A stretch of 64,000 nt of DNA from Azospirillum griseum (GTDB lineage Bacteria > Pseudomonadota > Alphaproteobacteria > Azospirillales > Azospirillaceae), in assembly GCF_003966125.1 (NCBI RefSeq), contig NZ_RXMA01000005.1, forward strand, positions 186,001 to 250,000, written 5' to 3'. The notes under the pieces are model-generated. The model was given only the letters and a program-made list of their open reading frames with translations, was not told where the DNA came from and searched no databases. Within the stretch, counting starts at the first letter, position 1. Each line of letters begins with the position of its first letter. Position numbers and translations under genes: made by a program. Below are positions 1-9,716 of the stretch, one piece after another.

Positions 1-1243
1 CGCCGCCCGTTACGAAGGCATCCGCCGTGACTACACCGAGGAGGATGTCAAGCGTCTGAGCGGCTCGGTCAAGATCGAGTACACGCTGGCCGAAATGGGC
101 GCGCAACGCCTGTGGGAACTGCTCAACACCGAGCCGTACATCAACACGCTGGGCGCCTTGACCGGCAACCAGGCGATGCAGGCGGTCAAGGCCGGCCTGA
201 AGGCCATCTACCTGTCGGGCTGGCAGGTCGCCGGTGACGCCAACACCGCCGGTCAGATGTACCCCGACCAGAGCCTGTACCCGGTCAACTCCGTCCCGGC
301 GGTGGTCGAGCGCATCAACAACACCTTCAAGCGCGCCGACGAAATCCAGACCGCCGAAGGCAAGGGCGACACCTATTGGTTCGCGCCGATCATCGCCGAC
401 GCCGAAGCCGGTTTCGGTGGCCCGCTGAACGCCTTCGAACTGATGAAGGCCATGATCAAGGCCGGTGCGGCGGGCGTGCACTGGGAAGACCAGCTCGCCT
501 CGGAAAAGAAGTGCGGCCATCTCGGCGGCAAGGTGCTGATCCCGACCCAGCAGCACATCCGCACCCTGAACGCCGCCCGCCTGGCCGCCGACGTCAGCGG
601 AACCTCGACCCTGGTGATCGCCCGCACCGACGCGGAGTCGGCGCAGCTCATCACCTCGGACATCGACGAGCGTGACCATCCCTTCATCGATTTCGCCTCG
701 GGCCGCACCACCGAAGGCTTCCACCGTCTGAAGACCGGCGTCGGCGTCGAGCATTGCATCGCCCGTGGCCTGTCCTACGCCCCCTACTCCGATCTGCTGT
801 GGTGGGAAACCTCCAAGCCGAACCTGGACGACGCCCGCAAGTTCGCCGAAGCCATCAAGAAGGAATTCCCGAACAAGCTGCTGGCCTACAACTGCTCGCC
901 GTCCTTCAACTGGAAGGCCAACCTGGACGACGCGACGATCGCCAAGTACCAGCGCGAGCTGGGGGCCATGGGCTACAAGTTCCAGTTCGTCACGCTGGCG
1001 GGCTTCCACTCGCTGAACTACGCGGCCTTCACGCTGGCCAAGGGCTACGCCGCCCGTGGCATGGCCGCCTACTCCGAATTGCAACAGGCCGAGTTCGCGG
1101 CCGAGAAGGACGGTTACACCGCCACCAAGCACCAGCGCGAAGTCGGCACCGGCTACTTCGACGCGGTCGCCACGGCGATCTCGGGCGGCACCTCCTCGAC
1201 CACCGCCTACAAGGACTCCACCGAGGCTGACCAGTTCCATTGA
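1..1243 (+). CDS. aceA: isocitrate lyase, 5' end cut by window edge
   Basis: The open frame enters from the left edge (first full codon at base 2) and gives 413 residues, so only a short N-terminal stretch is missing compared with class 1 isocitrate lyases of about 430 residues. The active-site signature [10 protein letters not shown] is present, with its nucleophilic Cys at bases 512-514. The [17 protein letters not shown] and YNCSPSFNW segments are also family-typical. The enzyme splits isocitrate into glyoxylate and succinate, the first step of the glyoxylate bypass used for growth on acetate, fatty acids or PHB-derived acetyl-CoA. That fits the PHB depolymerase gene about 11 kb away. Malate synthase is not visible. 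A rho-independent terminator follows, so this is the end of its transcript. Confidence 0.97.
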   Translation, partial: AARYEGIRRDYTEEDVKRLSGSVKIEYTLAEMGAQRLWELLNTEPYINTLGALTGNQAMQAVKAGLKAIYLSGWQVAGDANTAGQMYPDQSLYPVNSVPAVVERINNTFKRADEIQTAEGKGDTYWFAPIIADAEAGFGGPLNAFELMKAMIKAGAAGVHWEDQLASEKKCGHLGGKVLIPTQQHIRTLNAARLAADVSGTSTLVIARTDAESAQLITSDIDERDHPFIDFASGRTTEGFHRLKTGVGVEHCIARGLSYAPYSDLLWWETSKPNLDDARKFAEAIKKEFPNKLLAYNCSPSFNWKANLDDATIAKYQRELGAMGYKFQFVTLAGFHSLNYAAFTLAKGYAARGMAAYSELQQAEFAAEKDGYTATKHQREVGTGYFDAVATAISGGTSSTTAYKDSTEADQFH

Positions 1244-1311
1244 TCGGGAGTTGGTCCGTGATCCGGTGTGCGAGCCGGATCGTTTTGAACGGCTGATGCT
1301 TTGACTTTTCA

Positions 1312-1345
1312 ACGGCCGGGGGGAAACCTCCGGCCGCTTTTTTTT
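1312..1345 (+). terminator. rho-independent terminator of aceA
   Basis: CGGCCGG (1313-1319) pairs with CCGGCCG (1330-1336) around a G/A-rich loop and is followed by eight T residues (1338-1345). It lies 70 bp after the aceA stop. Confidence 0.9.
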
Positions 1346-1749
1346 CACGCCGATCCGATGGGAAAGCCCCGCCCTTGGGGTATGGCTGCCCTGCACCGTG
1401 TCGTACCGGGATGGTCGACCACCGCGTGAAACAGCGTTATCAATCTGAAAAATATGAGATTTTTCCGATAGGAAACGTTGCCGTCTTTCGGTTGCGGCGC
1501 GGAATCCGTTGTTGACTTGAGAACGCTTCAAGACCACTTACATCGCATGCTGAAAACAAACCGATCCGGGACGTAACGGTCCCTCCACGCCGGGCACCCC
1601 ACACGGAGTCCGGTGGCGGGTCTGACCCCTGTGCCGCTCGCGCGGCGCGGGACGGGTCGACACCGCCGCCGAGTCGTTCCGTGGCGGAGCCGCCGCCGGA
1701 TGATCCGGCCCCGGCGTTTCTGATCGACATGATGAAAGGACAGTGCAGT
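1346..1749. other. 404-bp gap without a gene
   Basis: No convincing coding frame is seen here; the minus-strand frames that cover it only shadow the next gene. Bases 1440-1560 are noticeably richer in A/T than the surroundings and probably hold the promoter of the DJ-1-family gene, but I could not match a well-spaced -35/-10 pair. A GC-rich leader (1580-1730) follows, ending in the ribosome binding site GAAAGGA just before the start at 1750. Confidence 0.5.
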
Positions 1750-2313
1750 ATGGAATATTCGCTCACAGGAAAGTCCATTGCCATTCTCGTCTCCAACGGC
1801 TTTGAAGAAGCGGAGATGACCGAACCCCAACGCGCTCTGCTGAAGACCGGCGCGACCCTGCGCACGATCTCGACCGAGACGGGTCTGGTGAACGGCTGGC
1901 ATGGCAAGTCCTGGGGCCATTATTTCCCGGTCGACAAGCCGCTGGGCGAAGCGCTGGGCGCGGATTTTGACATGCTGCTGCTGCCGGGTGGCGAGCGCAG
2001 CGTCGCCAAGCTCCAGCAATCGGCCCACACCCGCCGCATCGTCGGCCATTTCCTGGACGCCGGGAAGCCGATCGCCGCGATCGACCACGGCATCCAGCTG
2101 CTCGCCATTCCCGGCAAGCTGCGTGGCCGCCTGCTGGCCGCGCCGGAAGCCTACCGCGCCAACCTGATCGCCGCCGGTGGCAAGATCAGCGACGACGGTC
2201 TGGTCGTCGATGACATCACCGTCAGCGCGCTCGGCCAGGACCAGCTTGCCGAGTTCGTCGAGGCGGTTGTGAAGCTGTTTGGCGAATCGGCGGCCCTGCG
2301 CGCCGCCGCCTGA
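1750..2313 (+). CDS. DJ-1/PfpI-family protein with the elbow Cys replaced by Asp
   Basis: The 187-residue product begins MEYSLTGKSIAILVSNGFEE and has the flavodoxin-like fold pattern of the DJ-1/PfpI family. The conserved acidic residue is in NGFEEAE and the LLLPGG strand-turn is present. The ATG at 1750 was chosen because GAAAGGA precedes it; the GTG at 1681 in the same frame would only add a low-complexity extension. In this family the nucleophile elbow usually reads ICHGPQ, with a reactive Cys. Here it reads AIDHGIQLL, so residue 112 is Asp and the His is kept. Protease, chaperone or glyoxalase-type chemistry that depends on that Cys is therefore unlikely, and the role is unknown. The gene is monocistronic and followed by a terminator. 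Confidence 0.88.
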   Translation: MEYSLTGKSIAILVSNGFEEAEMTEPQRALLKTGATLRTISTETGLVNGWHGKSWGHYFPVDKPLGEALGADFDMLLLPGGERSVAKLQQSAHTRRIVGHFLDAGKPIAAIDHGIQLLAIPGKLRGRLLAAPEAYRANLIAAGGKISDDGLVVDDITVSALGQDQLAEFVEAVVKLFGESAALRAAA

Positions 2314-2349
2314 TCGCTTCGGCGTCCGCGACACTCGGTCTGTGGTTGC

Positions 2350-2386
2350 AAACGACCGCCGTGCCTTCGGGTGCGGCGGTCGTTTT
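2350..2386 (+). terminator. rho-independent terminator after the DJ-1-family gene
   Basis: AAACGACCGCCG (2350-2361) pairs perfectly over 12 bp with CGGCGGTCGTTT (2374-2385) and runs into a short T tract, 36 bp after the stop codon. Confidence 0.88.
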
Positions 2387-2508
2387 GCGTTTTGGCGCAA
2401 GATCTGTGTTGATAATATTAAACGCTTCCCGTAAGAAAATTAGACACCGAAGGATCGGAATCATCGAACATCCATCGCTCTGACATTGCGCGCGGAAAAG
2501 GCAGGGAA

Positions 2509-4206
2509 ATGGCTAAAACACAGGCATTTTCACGATTCACCATCCGCGCCAAGATCATGGCGGCGGTCGTTGGCACGGTGGTGATGGCGGGCGGTTTTGG
2601 CCTGTTCACGCTGGATCGCATCGACATTCTAAACAGCGCGGCGGAGATTTTGCGGGGCCGCTCGCTGCCGGGGACCCAACTGGCCGGGCAGTTGACGGCG
2701 GCGGCGCAAAGCTACCGCATCGCCGAAGCGGCCTACGCCCTGTCGAACAACGCCATGCAGATCGATCAGGTCGAAACCAACCTGAAGGCGGCGGAGTCGA
2801 ACGTCGCCCGCCTGCGCGCGGCGGCCGGGCCGCAATTTGCCAGCGGCGAACTGGCCGAACGGCTGACCGCTTTTGACGAGGCGTGGAAAAACTACACGAC
2901 CGCCGCCGACCGGGTGCGCACGCTGGTGCGCGACAACCAAAGCCAATCCGCCGCCAGCGTTTTCAAACGCCCCAGCGCCGTGGCCTTCGCCCGCGTTCAG
3001 GAAACCCTCAACGCCCTGATGGATGGCACGATTCAAGAGGCGGGAACGGTCGCCGACCGGGGGGCGGAGGTGTACAGCACCGCGCATGGCATGGTGGTTG
3101 GGGCGGTGGCGCTCTGCACGCTGCTGTCGCTGACCTTTGGCTGGGCGCTGGTGCGCAGCGTGTCGCGGCCGATCCTGGCGGTGGCCTCAGCGTTGGAGCG
3201 TCTGGCCGCCCGCGACTTCTCCGCCAGCTTCGAGGATGGCCGCCGCGACGAGATCGGCCGCATGGCCGCCGCCGCGCGCGTGTTCAAGGACAACATGCTG
3301 GAGGCCGAACGGCTTCAGGCCGAACAGGAGCGGCTGAAGGCCGCCGCCGCCGAGGAGCGCCGCCGCGAGCTTCAGGGCTTGGCCCAGGGGTTCGAGGCGA
3401 CGGTCAAGCGGCTGGTTGAAACCTTGACCGAGTCCACGGGCCGCCTGTCCGGCGCGGCCAGCGGCATGGCGGTCAGCGCGGCCGACACCGCCAGCCACGC
3501 CGGTGCGGTGGCCGACGCCTCGGCGCGCGCCTCGGCCAATGTGGACAGCGTGGCGGCGGCCACGGCGGAATTGTCGGCGTCCTTTGCGGAGATTGCCCGT
3601 CTGGTTGGTGATTCGGCGGGGATTGCCGCCACGGCGACGCGCGACGCCGAACGCGGCACGCGGGTGATGGGCAGTCTGGCCGACGCGGCGGCGGAGATCG
3701 GCAAGGTGGTCGATCTGATTTCCGGCATCGCCGGACAAACCAATCTGTTGGCGCTGAACGCCACCATCGAAGCCGCCCGCGCCGGGGAGGCGGGCAAGGG
3801 CTTTGCCGTCGTCGCCAGCGAGGTGAAAACCCTGGCTGGTCAAACGGCCAAGGCGACCGGCGAGATCCAGGCCCGCATCGCCGACATCCAAGCGGCGTCG
3901 GGCACGGCGGTGGACAGCATCGCCGCCGTCACCCGCACCATCGCCAAGCTGAACGAGATCGCCGGGGCGGTCGCGGCGGCGGTGGAGCAGCAGACCGCCG
4001 CCGTCGGCGAGATCGCCGCCAACATCCACGACGCCGCCGACGGCACCCGCGCGGTGTCGGGCAACATCGCCGCCGTCACCGGGGCGGCGGCGGCGGCGGA
4101 ACAGGCGTCGTCGGTGATGGTCGCCACCGTCACCGACGTGGCGGATGACACCGCCCGCATGCGGACGGAGGTCGATGGCTTCCTGTCGGCGCTGCGCGCG
4201 GCCTGA
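2509..4206 (+). CDS. methyl-accepting chemotaxis protein
   Basis: The 565-residue protein is a transmembrane chemoreceptor. TM1 covers roughly residues 15-33, a periplasmic helical domain of about 160 residues follows, and TM2 lies near 194-215. A HAMP domain (about 216-262) and a cytoplasmic signalling coiled coil end the protein. The hairpin tip around residues 410-432 ([20 protein letters not shown]) is canonical for CheA/CheW contact. The periplasmic part looks like a four-helix bundle rather than a CACHE fold, and its ligand cannot be read from the sequence. No che genes are adjacent. The upstream gap (2400-2500) is A/T-rich and probably carries its promoter. It ends 29 bp from the stop of the convergent histidine kinase. 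Confidence 0.95.
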   Translation: MAKTQAFSRFTIRAKIMAAVVGTVVMAGGFGLFTLDRIDILNSAAEILRGRSLPGTQLAGQLTAAAQSYRIAEAAYALSNNAMQIDQVETNLKAAESNVARLRAAAGPQFASGELAERLTAFDEAWKNYTTAADRVRTLVRDNQSQSAASVFKRPSAVAFARVQETLNALMDGTIQEAGTVADRGAEVYSTAHGMVVGAVALCTLLSLTFGWALVRSVSRPILAVASALERLAARDFSASFEDGRRDEIGRMAAAARVFKDNMLEAERLQAEQERLKAAAAEERRRELQGLAQGFEATVKRLVETLTESTGRLSGAASGMAVSAADTASHAGAVADASARASANVDSVAAATAELSASFAEIARLVGDSAGIAATATRDAERGTRVMGSLADAAAEIGKVVDLISGIAGQTNLLALNATIEAARAGEAGKGFAVVASEVKTLAGQTAKATGEIQARIADIQAASGTAVDSIAAVTRTIAKLNEIAGAVAAAVEQQTAAVGEIAANIHDAADGTRAVSGNIAAVTGAAAAAEQASSVMVATVTDVADDTARMRTEVDGFLSALRAA

Positions 4207-4235
4207 ACCGGGATCGTGTGGGGACAACGGGCGGG

Positions 4236-6122
4236 TCAGCAGACCCGTTCCTCCACACCCACCCGGTCGGCGGGGAAGGTCAGGCGCACGGTGGTCCCCT
4301 GGCCCGGCGCGCTGTCGATGTCCAGCCGCCCGCCGTGCAGGGCCACCTGCGCGCAGGTCAACGGCAGGCCCAGACCGGTTCCCACCTCGTCCGTGGTCAT
4401 CCGGTCATGGGCTTGGGAAAAAGCCGTCAGGGCGAGGGGGATTTGCTCCGGCGTCATGCCGCGCCCGGTGTCGCGAACGGACAGGGTCAGCGTTCCATCC
4501 CCGTTCCGGTGGGCCGCGACGGTGATCCGCCCGCCCGGTGGGGTGAATTTCAGGGCGTTGCCGACCAGATTGGTCAGCATCTGCCGGATCATTGTGGGAT
4601 CGCCGTACAGGCTGGGCACATCCGCCCCGACATCGCAGCCCAACGCCACCTCTGCCGCGTCGGCCCGCGCCGCCATCATGGCAAAGGTGACGTCGATCAG
4701 GCTGGTCAGATCGCTGGCTTCTTCATACAGCTCCATCTTTCCCGCTTCGATCCGGGCGAGGTCGAGCAGGTTGTTGATGAGTTCCAGCATGTAATCGCCA
4801 GCGGTGACGATCTGGGCGGCGGCCTCGCGGTAGCGTGGGTTGGTCAGCGGCCCCATCACCTCATCGCGCAGGATTTGGGCAAAGCCCATGACCGCGTTCA
4901 GCGGCGTGCGCAGCTCATGGCTGAGATGGTGGACATAGTCGGATTTCCGCCGGTTGGCCTGTTCGGCCGCGTCGCGGGCGGCGGCCAATTCAAGCGCGCG
5001 GTGCTTCAGGTCGGTGATGTCGGTGCGCACGCCGACGGTTCCACCATCGCTGGTGCGCCGCTCCTCGATGCGCATCCAGCGGCCGTTGCTCAACTGCACC
5101 TCCATCGCCGGGCCGCCCTTGCGGTGCAGTTCCAGCCGCTGCTCCACCCAGGCCTCCGCCTCTTCCGGCGAAAGATGGTAGAGGCCGTGGGCCGAGGTCT
5201 CGCGCAGCAGCGGCTCAAACCGGGTGCCCGGGGTCAGCTCGTCGCGGCAATCGCTGAACAGGTCCTGGTAACGCTGGTTGCACAGCACCAGACGATCATC
5301 GGCGTCGAACAGAACGAATCCTTCGGCCACGCTTTCGATGGCGTCGAGCAGCCGGGCGTGGCTTTGCCGGGCCTCCCGCTCGGCGCGCACGCGTTCGCTG
5401 ACGTTGCGGACGCTGCACAACACACGGTCGCCGTCCATCAGCGCGACCAACCGCGCTTCAAAGGTGGCGTCGCTTTGGTTGGAAGACGGGGCGGGCAGGG
5501 TGAATTCGAATCCGACGACCGGCTCCTCCGCCGACAGGCGGGCCAGCGCCTCGTCCAACTGCGCTCCGGCGGGATCGGGCAGGACCTCTTGCGCACGACC
5601 GTTGAGGAAGCGTTCGGCGGGAATGTTCAGTTCGGTCGGGCTGGCGGTGGCGAAATCCAGGATGGTCCCGTCGCGCCGCAGTTCGAACCGCAGATCGGGA
5701 TAGGCGTAGGACAGGGCGACAAGCTGTTCGGTCAGCCGGGCCATCTCCTGCCGCGCCGCGCGGTCGGCGGTGGCTTCCAGCAACAGCAGCGGGGGGCTGC
5801 TGGCGGACAGGCGCGCGGGCGCGCGCGTGACGCGCACGTCGAGATCATCGATGCGGACACGGTCCCCGGCCTGAAGGGCGACGGTGGCCCGACCGGGCCG
5901 TCCGCTGTCGCGGCAGCGCGCGAGCGCGGCGCTTGCCGCCGCGTTGGCCTGGACACGGAGCACCGTCTGCCGGTCGAGCGCGGGGAGGTCGATCAGGCCG
6001 GCAGCCGCCTCGTTCAACCACACCACCAAACCGTCCGCGCCCACCAACCACAGCGGAGCCGCCAGCCCGACCAACAGGTCGAGACCCAGACACCCCGGAT
6101 CATCGTGGTGGGGAACGGTCAT
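4236..6122 (-). CDS. PAS-containing sensor histidine kinase, apparently soluble
   Basis: This 628-residue kinase has no clear membrane segment or signal peptide, so it should sense a cytoplasmic signal. PAS-like segments occupy about residues 15-130, 130-260 and 260-385, the last with a typical PAC ending (VGVRTDITDLKHRA). The HisKA domain follows, with the phospho-acceptor His402 in HLSHELRTPLNAV. The HATPase_c domain shows NLVGNALKFT, DTGRGM and GTGLGLPLT boxes. There is no receiver domain, and no response regulator gene lies next to it, so its partner is encoded elsewhere. It is convergent with the chemoreceptor and lies upstream on the same strand as nothing obvious. Confidence 0.93.
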   Translation of the reverse strand: MTVPHHDDPGCLGLDLLVGLAAPLWLVGADGLVVWLNEAAAGLIDLPALDRQTVLRVQANAAASAALARCRDSGRPGRATVALQAGDRVRIDDLDVRVTRAPARLSASSPPLLLLEATADRAARQEMARLTEQLVALSYAYPDLRFELRRDGTILDFATASPTELNIPAERFLNGRAQEVLPDPAGAQLDEALARLSAEEPVVGFEFTLPAPSSNQSDATFEARLVALMDGDRVLCSVRNVSERVRAEREARQSHARLLDAIESVAEGFVLFDADDRLVLCNQRYQDLFSDCRDELTPGTRFEPLLRETSAHGLYHLSPEEAEAWVEQRLELHRKGGPAMEVQLSNGRWMRIEERRTSDGGTVGVRTDITDLKHRALELAAARDAAEQANRRKSDYVHHLSHELRTPLNAVMGFAQILRDEVMGPLTNPRYREAAAQIVTAGDYMLELINNLLDLARIEAGKMELYEEASDLTSLIDVTFAMMAARADAAEVALGCDVGADVPSLYGDPTMIRQMLTNLVGNALKFTPPGGRITVAAHRNGDGTLTLSVRDTGRGMTPEQIPLALTAFSQAHDRMTTDEVGTGLGLPLTCAQVALHGGRLDIDSAPGQGTTVRLTFPADRVGVEERVC

Positions 6123-6213
6123 TGACGCTCCGTGTGGCGATCCATGACACCGATTGTCCCGTCAGCTTACTACGGTGCAACGGTGATTGCAGCCGTTGCC
6201 TTGGCAGGTGTGT

Positions 6214-7896
6214 CTACGGCGTGTCCCAGTAATGGCAGGCGACCGCGTGGCCGGGGCCGACCGGCTCCAGCGTCGGCACCGCCTGCGCGCAAAAGCTCCG
6301 CGCCTTGGGGCAGCGCTGGCGCAGGGTGCATCCATCGGGCTGGCGCAGCGCCGAGGGGGGATCCCCCTCCAACGCCGGGCGGTCGCCGCGCGCCGCGCTG
6401 AGCATCGCCTGGGTGTAGGGGTGGCGGGCGTGGTGGAGCAGATCGTCGGCGCTGCCGCGTTCCACCACCCGGCCCATCAGCAGCACCAGCGCCCGGTCGG
6501 CGTGGCGCAAGCCCTCCTCCGCCCGCTCCGTCGTCAGGATCAGCGACAGATGGCGGCGGTCCCGCGCGGTCAACAGATCGTCCCAGAACTCCGCCCGATC
6601 CTCCGCCGACAGGGTGGCCAGCGGCTCGTCGCAGACCAGGGCGCGGGGATCGGGCATCAGGGCGCGGGCCAGGCCGACGCGCGCGGCCTCCAGCGGGCGC
6701 AGGCTGGCGGGCCAGCGGGTGGCCGTGTCGGTGGGAAGGCCGACCGCGCGCAGCGTCTCGACCACCCGTTGGGGGCGGCGGTCGGCGGGGATGTCCGGGC
6801 GCAGCGATTCCAGCACCGCCGTCAATTGCGCCCCCACCGTCATCGCCGGGTCAAGCGACCCAGCCGGATCGGGAAACAGGGGCTGGACGTCGCGGCGGAC
6901 GCGGCGCAGCGTCGCGTCGTCGGCCTTGGTCAGGTCGCGGCCCATCCACACCACCCGGCCCGTGCTGGGGGCCGGAAGGTGCAGCAGGGCGCGGGCCAGC
7001 ATGGCCTTGCCGCTGCCGCTTTCGCCCAGCAGCACCAGGGTTTCACCGTCGACCAACTCCAGATCCAGGCTGTGGACGGCGGTCAGGCGGCGCGCCTCTC
7101 CCGTCGGGCCGGTGCCCATTGGAAAGGACATGGTCAGGCCGTGGGCGGTCATCACGGCGGCCCCGGCGGGATGATGCGCGTGATCGGGGGCGGGCAGCGG
7201 GTCGGGGATGGGCGGGGTGGGCAGCACCCGTCCCTCGTGCAGGCACAGACGCGCGTCGGCGGGGCCGTCCAGCCCGTCTTCCGGGCGTCCGGCCAGGATC
7301 AGGGCTGTGGCGCTGCTCCGCGCCCACTCGGCCAACCGGTGCAGCAGCCGCAAGCGCACGGTCGGATCCAGCCCGGCGGCGGGCGCGTCGGCCAGCAGCA
7401 CCGCCGGGCCGACGGCGATGCCCAGCGCGAACAGCGCGGCCCAGCGCAGGGAGTCCGGCAACCGTTCCGGCGGCAGGTCGAAGCGGCGGGCGGCGGGGGG
7501 AACGCCCATGCGGTCCAGCGCGTCGGCCATCCGACGCAGCGCGGCGCTGGCGTCCAGCCCCAGATGATGGCCGATGACGTCCGCCGCTTGCAGCGCCAAG
7601 GGGCGTTGCGGGGCCAGCCGCCCCCCTTGGGCGATCAGCAGGCGGCGACCGTCGGTCCGCGCCTGTCCGGCCAGGGTGACGCCGGGCAGCGGCAACCCGG
7701 CCAGGGCGCGCAGCAGCAGGGTCTTGCCGGTTCCGGCCCCGCCGGTCAGCGACAGCACCTGTCCGGCGTCCAGACGCAGGTCGGCGCGGTCGATCAGCAC
7801 GCGGTCGCCCGCCAGCAGGGTCAGGGCCTGGGTCGAGACGGGCGCAGCGGCGGTGTGCGGCGATGGGGCGGTTGCGGCGTGGGTGGGTGGAGTCAT
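6214..7896 (-). CDS. fused double ATPase of an oligopeptide-type ABC transporter, both ATPase sites degenerate
   Basis: The 560-residue protein is two DppD/DppF-like nucleotide-binding domains joined by a Pro/His-rich linker (about 226-245). Domain 1 has a good Walker A (Lys58), but its Walker B reads LLADAP, so the catalytic Glu is Ala171. It has no LSGGQ motif and no switch His. Domain 2 has Walker A GESGSGKA, with Ala298 in place of Ser/Thr. It also has LFPDPAGSLDP, with Pro342 in place of the Q-loop Gln, no LSGGQ, and Glu in place of the switch His; its Walker B DE is kept. The C-terminal four-Cys motif of this family (Cys523, 529, 536, 554) is intact. The ATG at 7896 was chosen over 7920 because the longer form would overlap the permease gene and has no better ribosome site. 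It is the last gene of the permease operon. Confidence 0.88.
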   Translation of the reverse strand: MTPPTHAATAPSPHTAAAPVSTQALTLLAGDRVLIDRADLRLDAGQVLSLTGGAGTGKTLLLRALAGLPLPGVTLAGQARTDGRRLLIAQGGRLAPQRPLALQAADVIGHHLGLDASAALRRMADALDRMGVPPAARRFDLPPERLPDSLRWAALFALGIAVGPAVLLADAPAAGLDPTVRLRLLHRLAEWARSSATALILAGRPEDGLDGPADARLCLHEGRVLPTPPIPDPLPAPDHAHHPAGAAVMTAHGLTMSFPMGTGPTGEARRLTAVHSLDLELVDGETLVLLGESGSGKAMLARALLHLPAPSTGRVVWMGRDLTKADDATLRRVRRDVQPLFPDPAGSLDPAMTVGAQLTAVLESLRPDIPADRRPQRVVETLRAVGLPTDTATRWPASLRPLEAARVGLARALMPDPRALVCDEPLATLSAEDRAEFWDDLLTARDRRHLSLILTTERAEEGLRHADRALVLLMGRVVERGSADDLLHHARHPYTQAMLSAARGDRPALEGDPPSALRQPDGCTLRQRCPKARSFCAQAVPTLEPVGPGHAVACHYWDTP

Positions 7897-7906
7897 GGCC
7901 GGTCCA

Positions 7907-8728
7907 TCACGGGCGGGCATCGGGGGCGGAACCGCCCGGCAGGCCGTTTGACGGGCCGCCGTGCGGTCCCTCGGCGGCCAGACGCAGCGCCTCGTCGGCG
8001 ACGGCGTGGAACGCCCACAGCGACAGGGCCAGCAGCAGGGCGGCGGGAACCAGCGCCAGGCCATCCCCCAGCCGGGCCGCCACCCCCACGGCCCCGCCCC
8101 AGCTTCCCACCGACGACGGCAGGCCAAGACCGAGCAGGCTGGCAAGGCTTTCCACCGCCAGCGCGCGCGGCAGGGCGATCGCCCCGGCGGCCAGCAACGG
8201 CCGCACCGCGTTGGGCAGCAGGTGATGGAGCAGCAGCGCACCCTTGGACCGCCCGGCGGCGCGGGCGGCGGTCAGGAAATCGCGGCGCAGCAGGGCGCGC
8301 AGGTCCTGATGGGCCAAACCGGCGACCAGCGGCGCGGCGCTGAGCGCCACCAGCGCGGTCAGAACCGGCAAACCGCCGCCGGTCAAGCCAACCCCCAGCG
8401 GGACCAGCAGCGCCAACGGCAGCGCCACCAGCCGGGCGGCGGCACCCATCAGCCGACGTTCGGCGCGGTCGCCCAGCGCGATGGCCAGCCCGCTCCACGC
8501 CACCCCCAACCCGGCCCCCAACAGCCCGCTGAGCAGGGCAAAGGACAGGCTGCCGCGCCCGTCGGTCAGGGCGGTCAGCACCGGGTCGCGGTCGGCGCGC
8601 AGCGGCCCCGCCCCGTCGTTCAGCAGCGGGGCGACGGTGCAGGCCAACGCCAGCGCGACCAGCAGGGCCAGCCCGGCGGCCCCCTTGCCATGGTGGGTGG
8701 TGGTGGGAAGGGGCGGCGGCGCGCTCAT
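7907..8728 (-). CDS. oligopeptide-type ABC transporter permease (DppC/OppC-like)
   Basis: The 273-residue hydrophobic protein has about five to six membrane segments. It carries a recognisable EAA loop, AARAAGRSKGALLLHHLLPN, the site that docks on the ATPase, followed by the SLLGLGLPSSVGSWG segment typical of DppC/OppC. The ATG at 8728 overlaps the stop of the upstream permease as ATGA, which points to translational coupling. An in-frame upstream start would run into that permease. Ten bases separate it from the fused ATPase gene. Unlike the ATPase, this permease looks conserved. Substrate is unknown, and no binding-protein gene is in the operon. Confidence 0.88.
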   Translation of the reverse strand: MSAPPPLPTTTHHGKGAAGLALLVALALACTVAPLLNDGAGPLRADRDPVLTALTDGRGSLSFALLSGLLGAGLGVAWSGLAIALGDRAERRLMGAAARLVALPLALLVPLGVGLTGGGLPVLTALVALSAAPLVAGLAHQDLRALLRRDFLTAARAAGRSKGALLLHHLLPNAVRPLLAAGAIALPRALAVESLASLLGLGLPSSVGSWGGAVGVAARLGDGLALVPAALLLALSLWAFHAVADEALRLAAEGPHGGPSNGLPGGSAPDARP

Positions 8729-9477
8729 CGTCCGGCTCCGGTCACGCGTTGCAACCAGCCGCCCAGCGCGGACCCCAGCGCCCGCAGCAGCCCGGCAAGG
8801 CCGCACAACGCCATCAGGGCGGGCAGGCTGCCCGACAGAGAGCCGACGCGGGCGGCATCAATCAGCAGCGCGCCCAGACCGGGCAGATCGAGCAGGCTTT
8901 CCACCGCCGTCGCCCCGGCCAGCGCGGACAGCGCGGCGTTGGCAAAGCCCCCCGTGACGGGGGCCAGGGCGGCGGGCAGGGCGAGGTGGCGCAGCACCGT
9001 GCGGTCGTCCAGCCCCAACCCCTCGGCCATGCGCAGCGCGTCGCTGGTCAGTGCGGCGGACATGGCCGGGCGGGCCAGCCGGGCGGCGTGGCAGGCGGCG
9101 GGCAGGGCCAGCGCCGCCCAGGCCAGCGGGGCAGCGGCGGCCCCGGACCGCACCGCCAGCGCGGCCAAGGCGGCCAGCAGAAAGCCCGGCAGCAGCGGCC
9201 CGGCGGCGATCAGGGCGCGCCCGGTCCAACCGCCGCCGCTGTGCGGGGGCAACCCGGCCCAGGCGCCGGCCAATGCTCCCAACCCGGCCCCCAGCAGCAG
9301 GGCGGGGGCGACCAGAAGCAGGGTGAAGGCGGTGGCGGCCAGCAACCCACGCGCGGCGTCCAGCCCGCTCAACCCCACCGCCCACGCCACCGCCCAGGCC
9401 AAGGCCGCACCGGCGGCGATGGGCAGGAGCGTGGCGGGCAGCGTGTCGATCAGGCGGCGGACGGCGGTGCGCGGCAT
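8725..9477 (-). CDS. oligopeptide-type ABC transporter permease (DppB/OppB-like)
   Basis: The 250-residue membrane protein starts MPRTAVRRLIDTLPATLLP and has about five to six predicted membrane helices. Its EAA-type loop is LRMAEGLGLDDRTVLRHLA, and the family-typical ESLLDLPGLGALLIDA segment follows. It is shorter than classical DppB (about 310-340 residues), mostly in the first periplasmic region. The frame stays open upstream to 9633, but the extra 52 residues look like non-coding DNA, so the ATG at 9477 was preferred although no strong ribosome site precedes it. It is the first gene of the permease-permease-ATPase operon and is divergent from the phospholipase D gene. Confidence 0.82.
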   Translation of the reverse strand: MPRTAVRRLIDTLPATLLPIAAGAALAWAVAWAVGLSGLDAARGLLAATAFTLLLVAPALLLGAGLGALAGAWAGLPPHSGGGWTGRALIAAGPLLPGFLLAALAALAVRSGAAAAPLAWAALALPAACHAARLARPAMSAALTSDALRMAEGLGLDDRTVLRHLALPAALAPVTGGFANAALSALAGATAVESLLDLPGLGALLIDAARVGSLSGSLPALMALCGLAGLLRALGSALGGWLQRVTGAGR

Positions 9478-9716
9478 CGGGTCGGAGCGGTCTCGGCAAA
9501 AGCGGGGGAATTCGTGGGGAGCGGAGGGGGTGAAGCGGGTGAGGAACCGCCCATTCGCGACCGTAAGCGCGCCCGCCCCGGATGGGCAACGAAATTGGCG
9601 TGGGTGCAGACGCGACGGGCGCAAAATTTTCATCCGGCACGGCGGCGCGATGGCGGCGGCGTCCCCACATCAGTCAGGATGCCACCCTGTTCCCTTTCCC
9701 GACGGATCGCTCCGTG

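Noticed and set aside
1505..1550. Sigma-70 promoter at TTGACT upstream of the DJ-1-family gene
   Set aside because: The nearest -10-like hexamer (TACATC) is 21 bp away, too far for a standard promoter.
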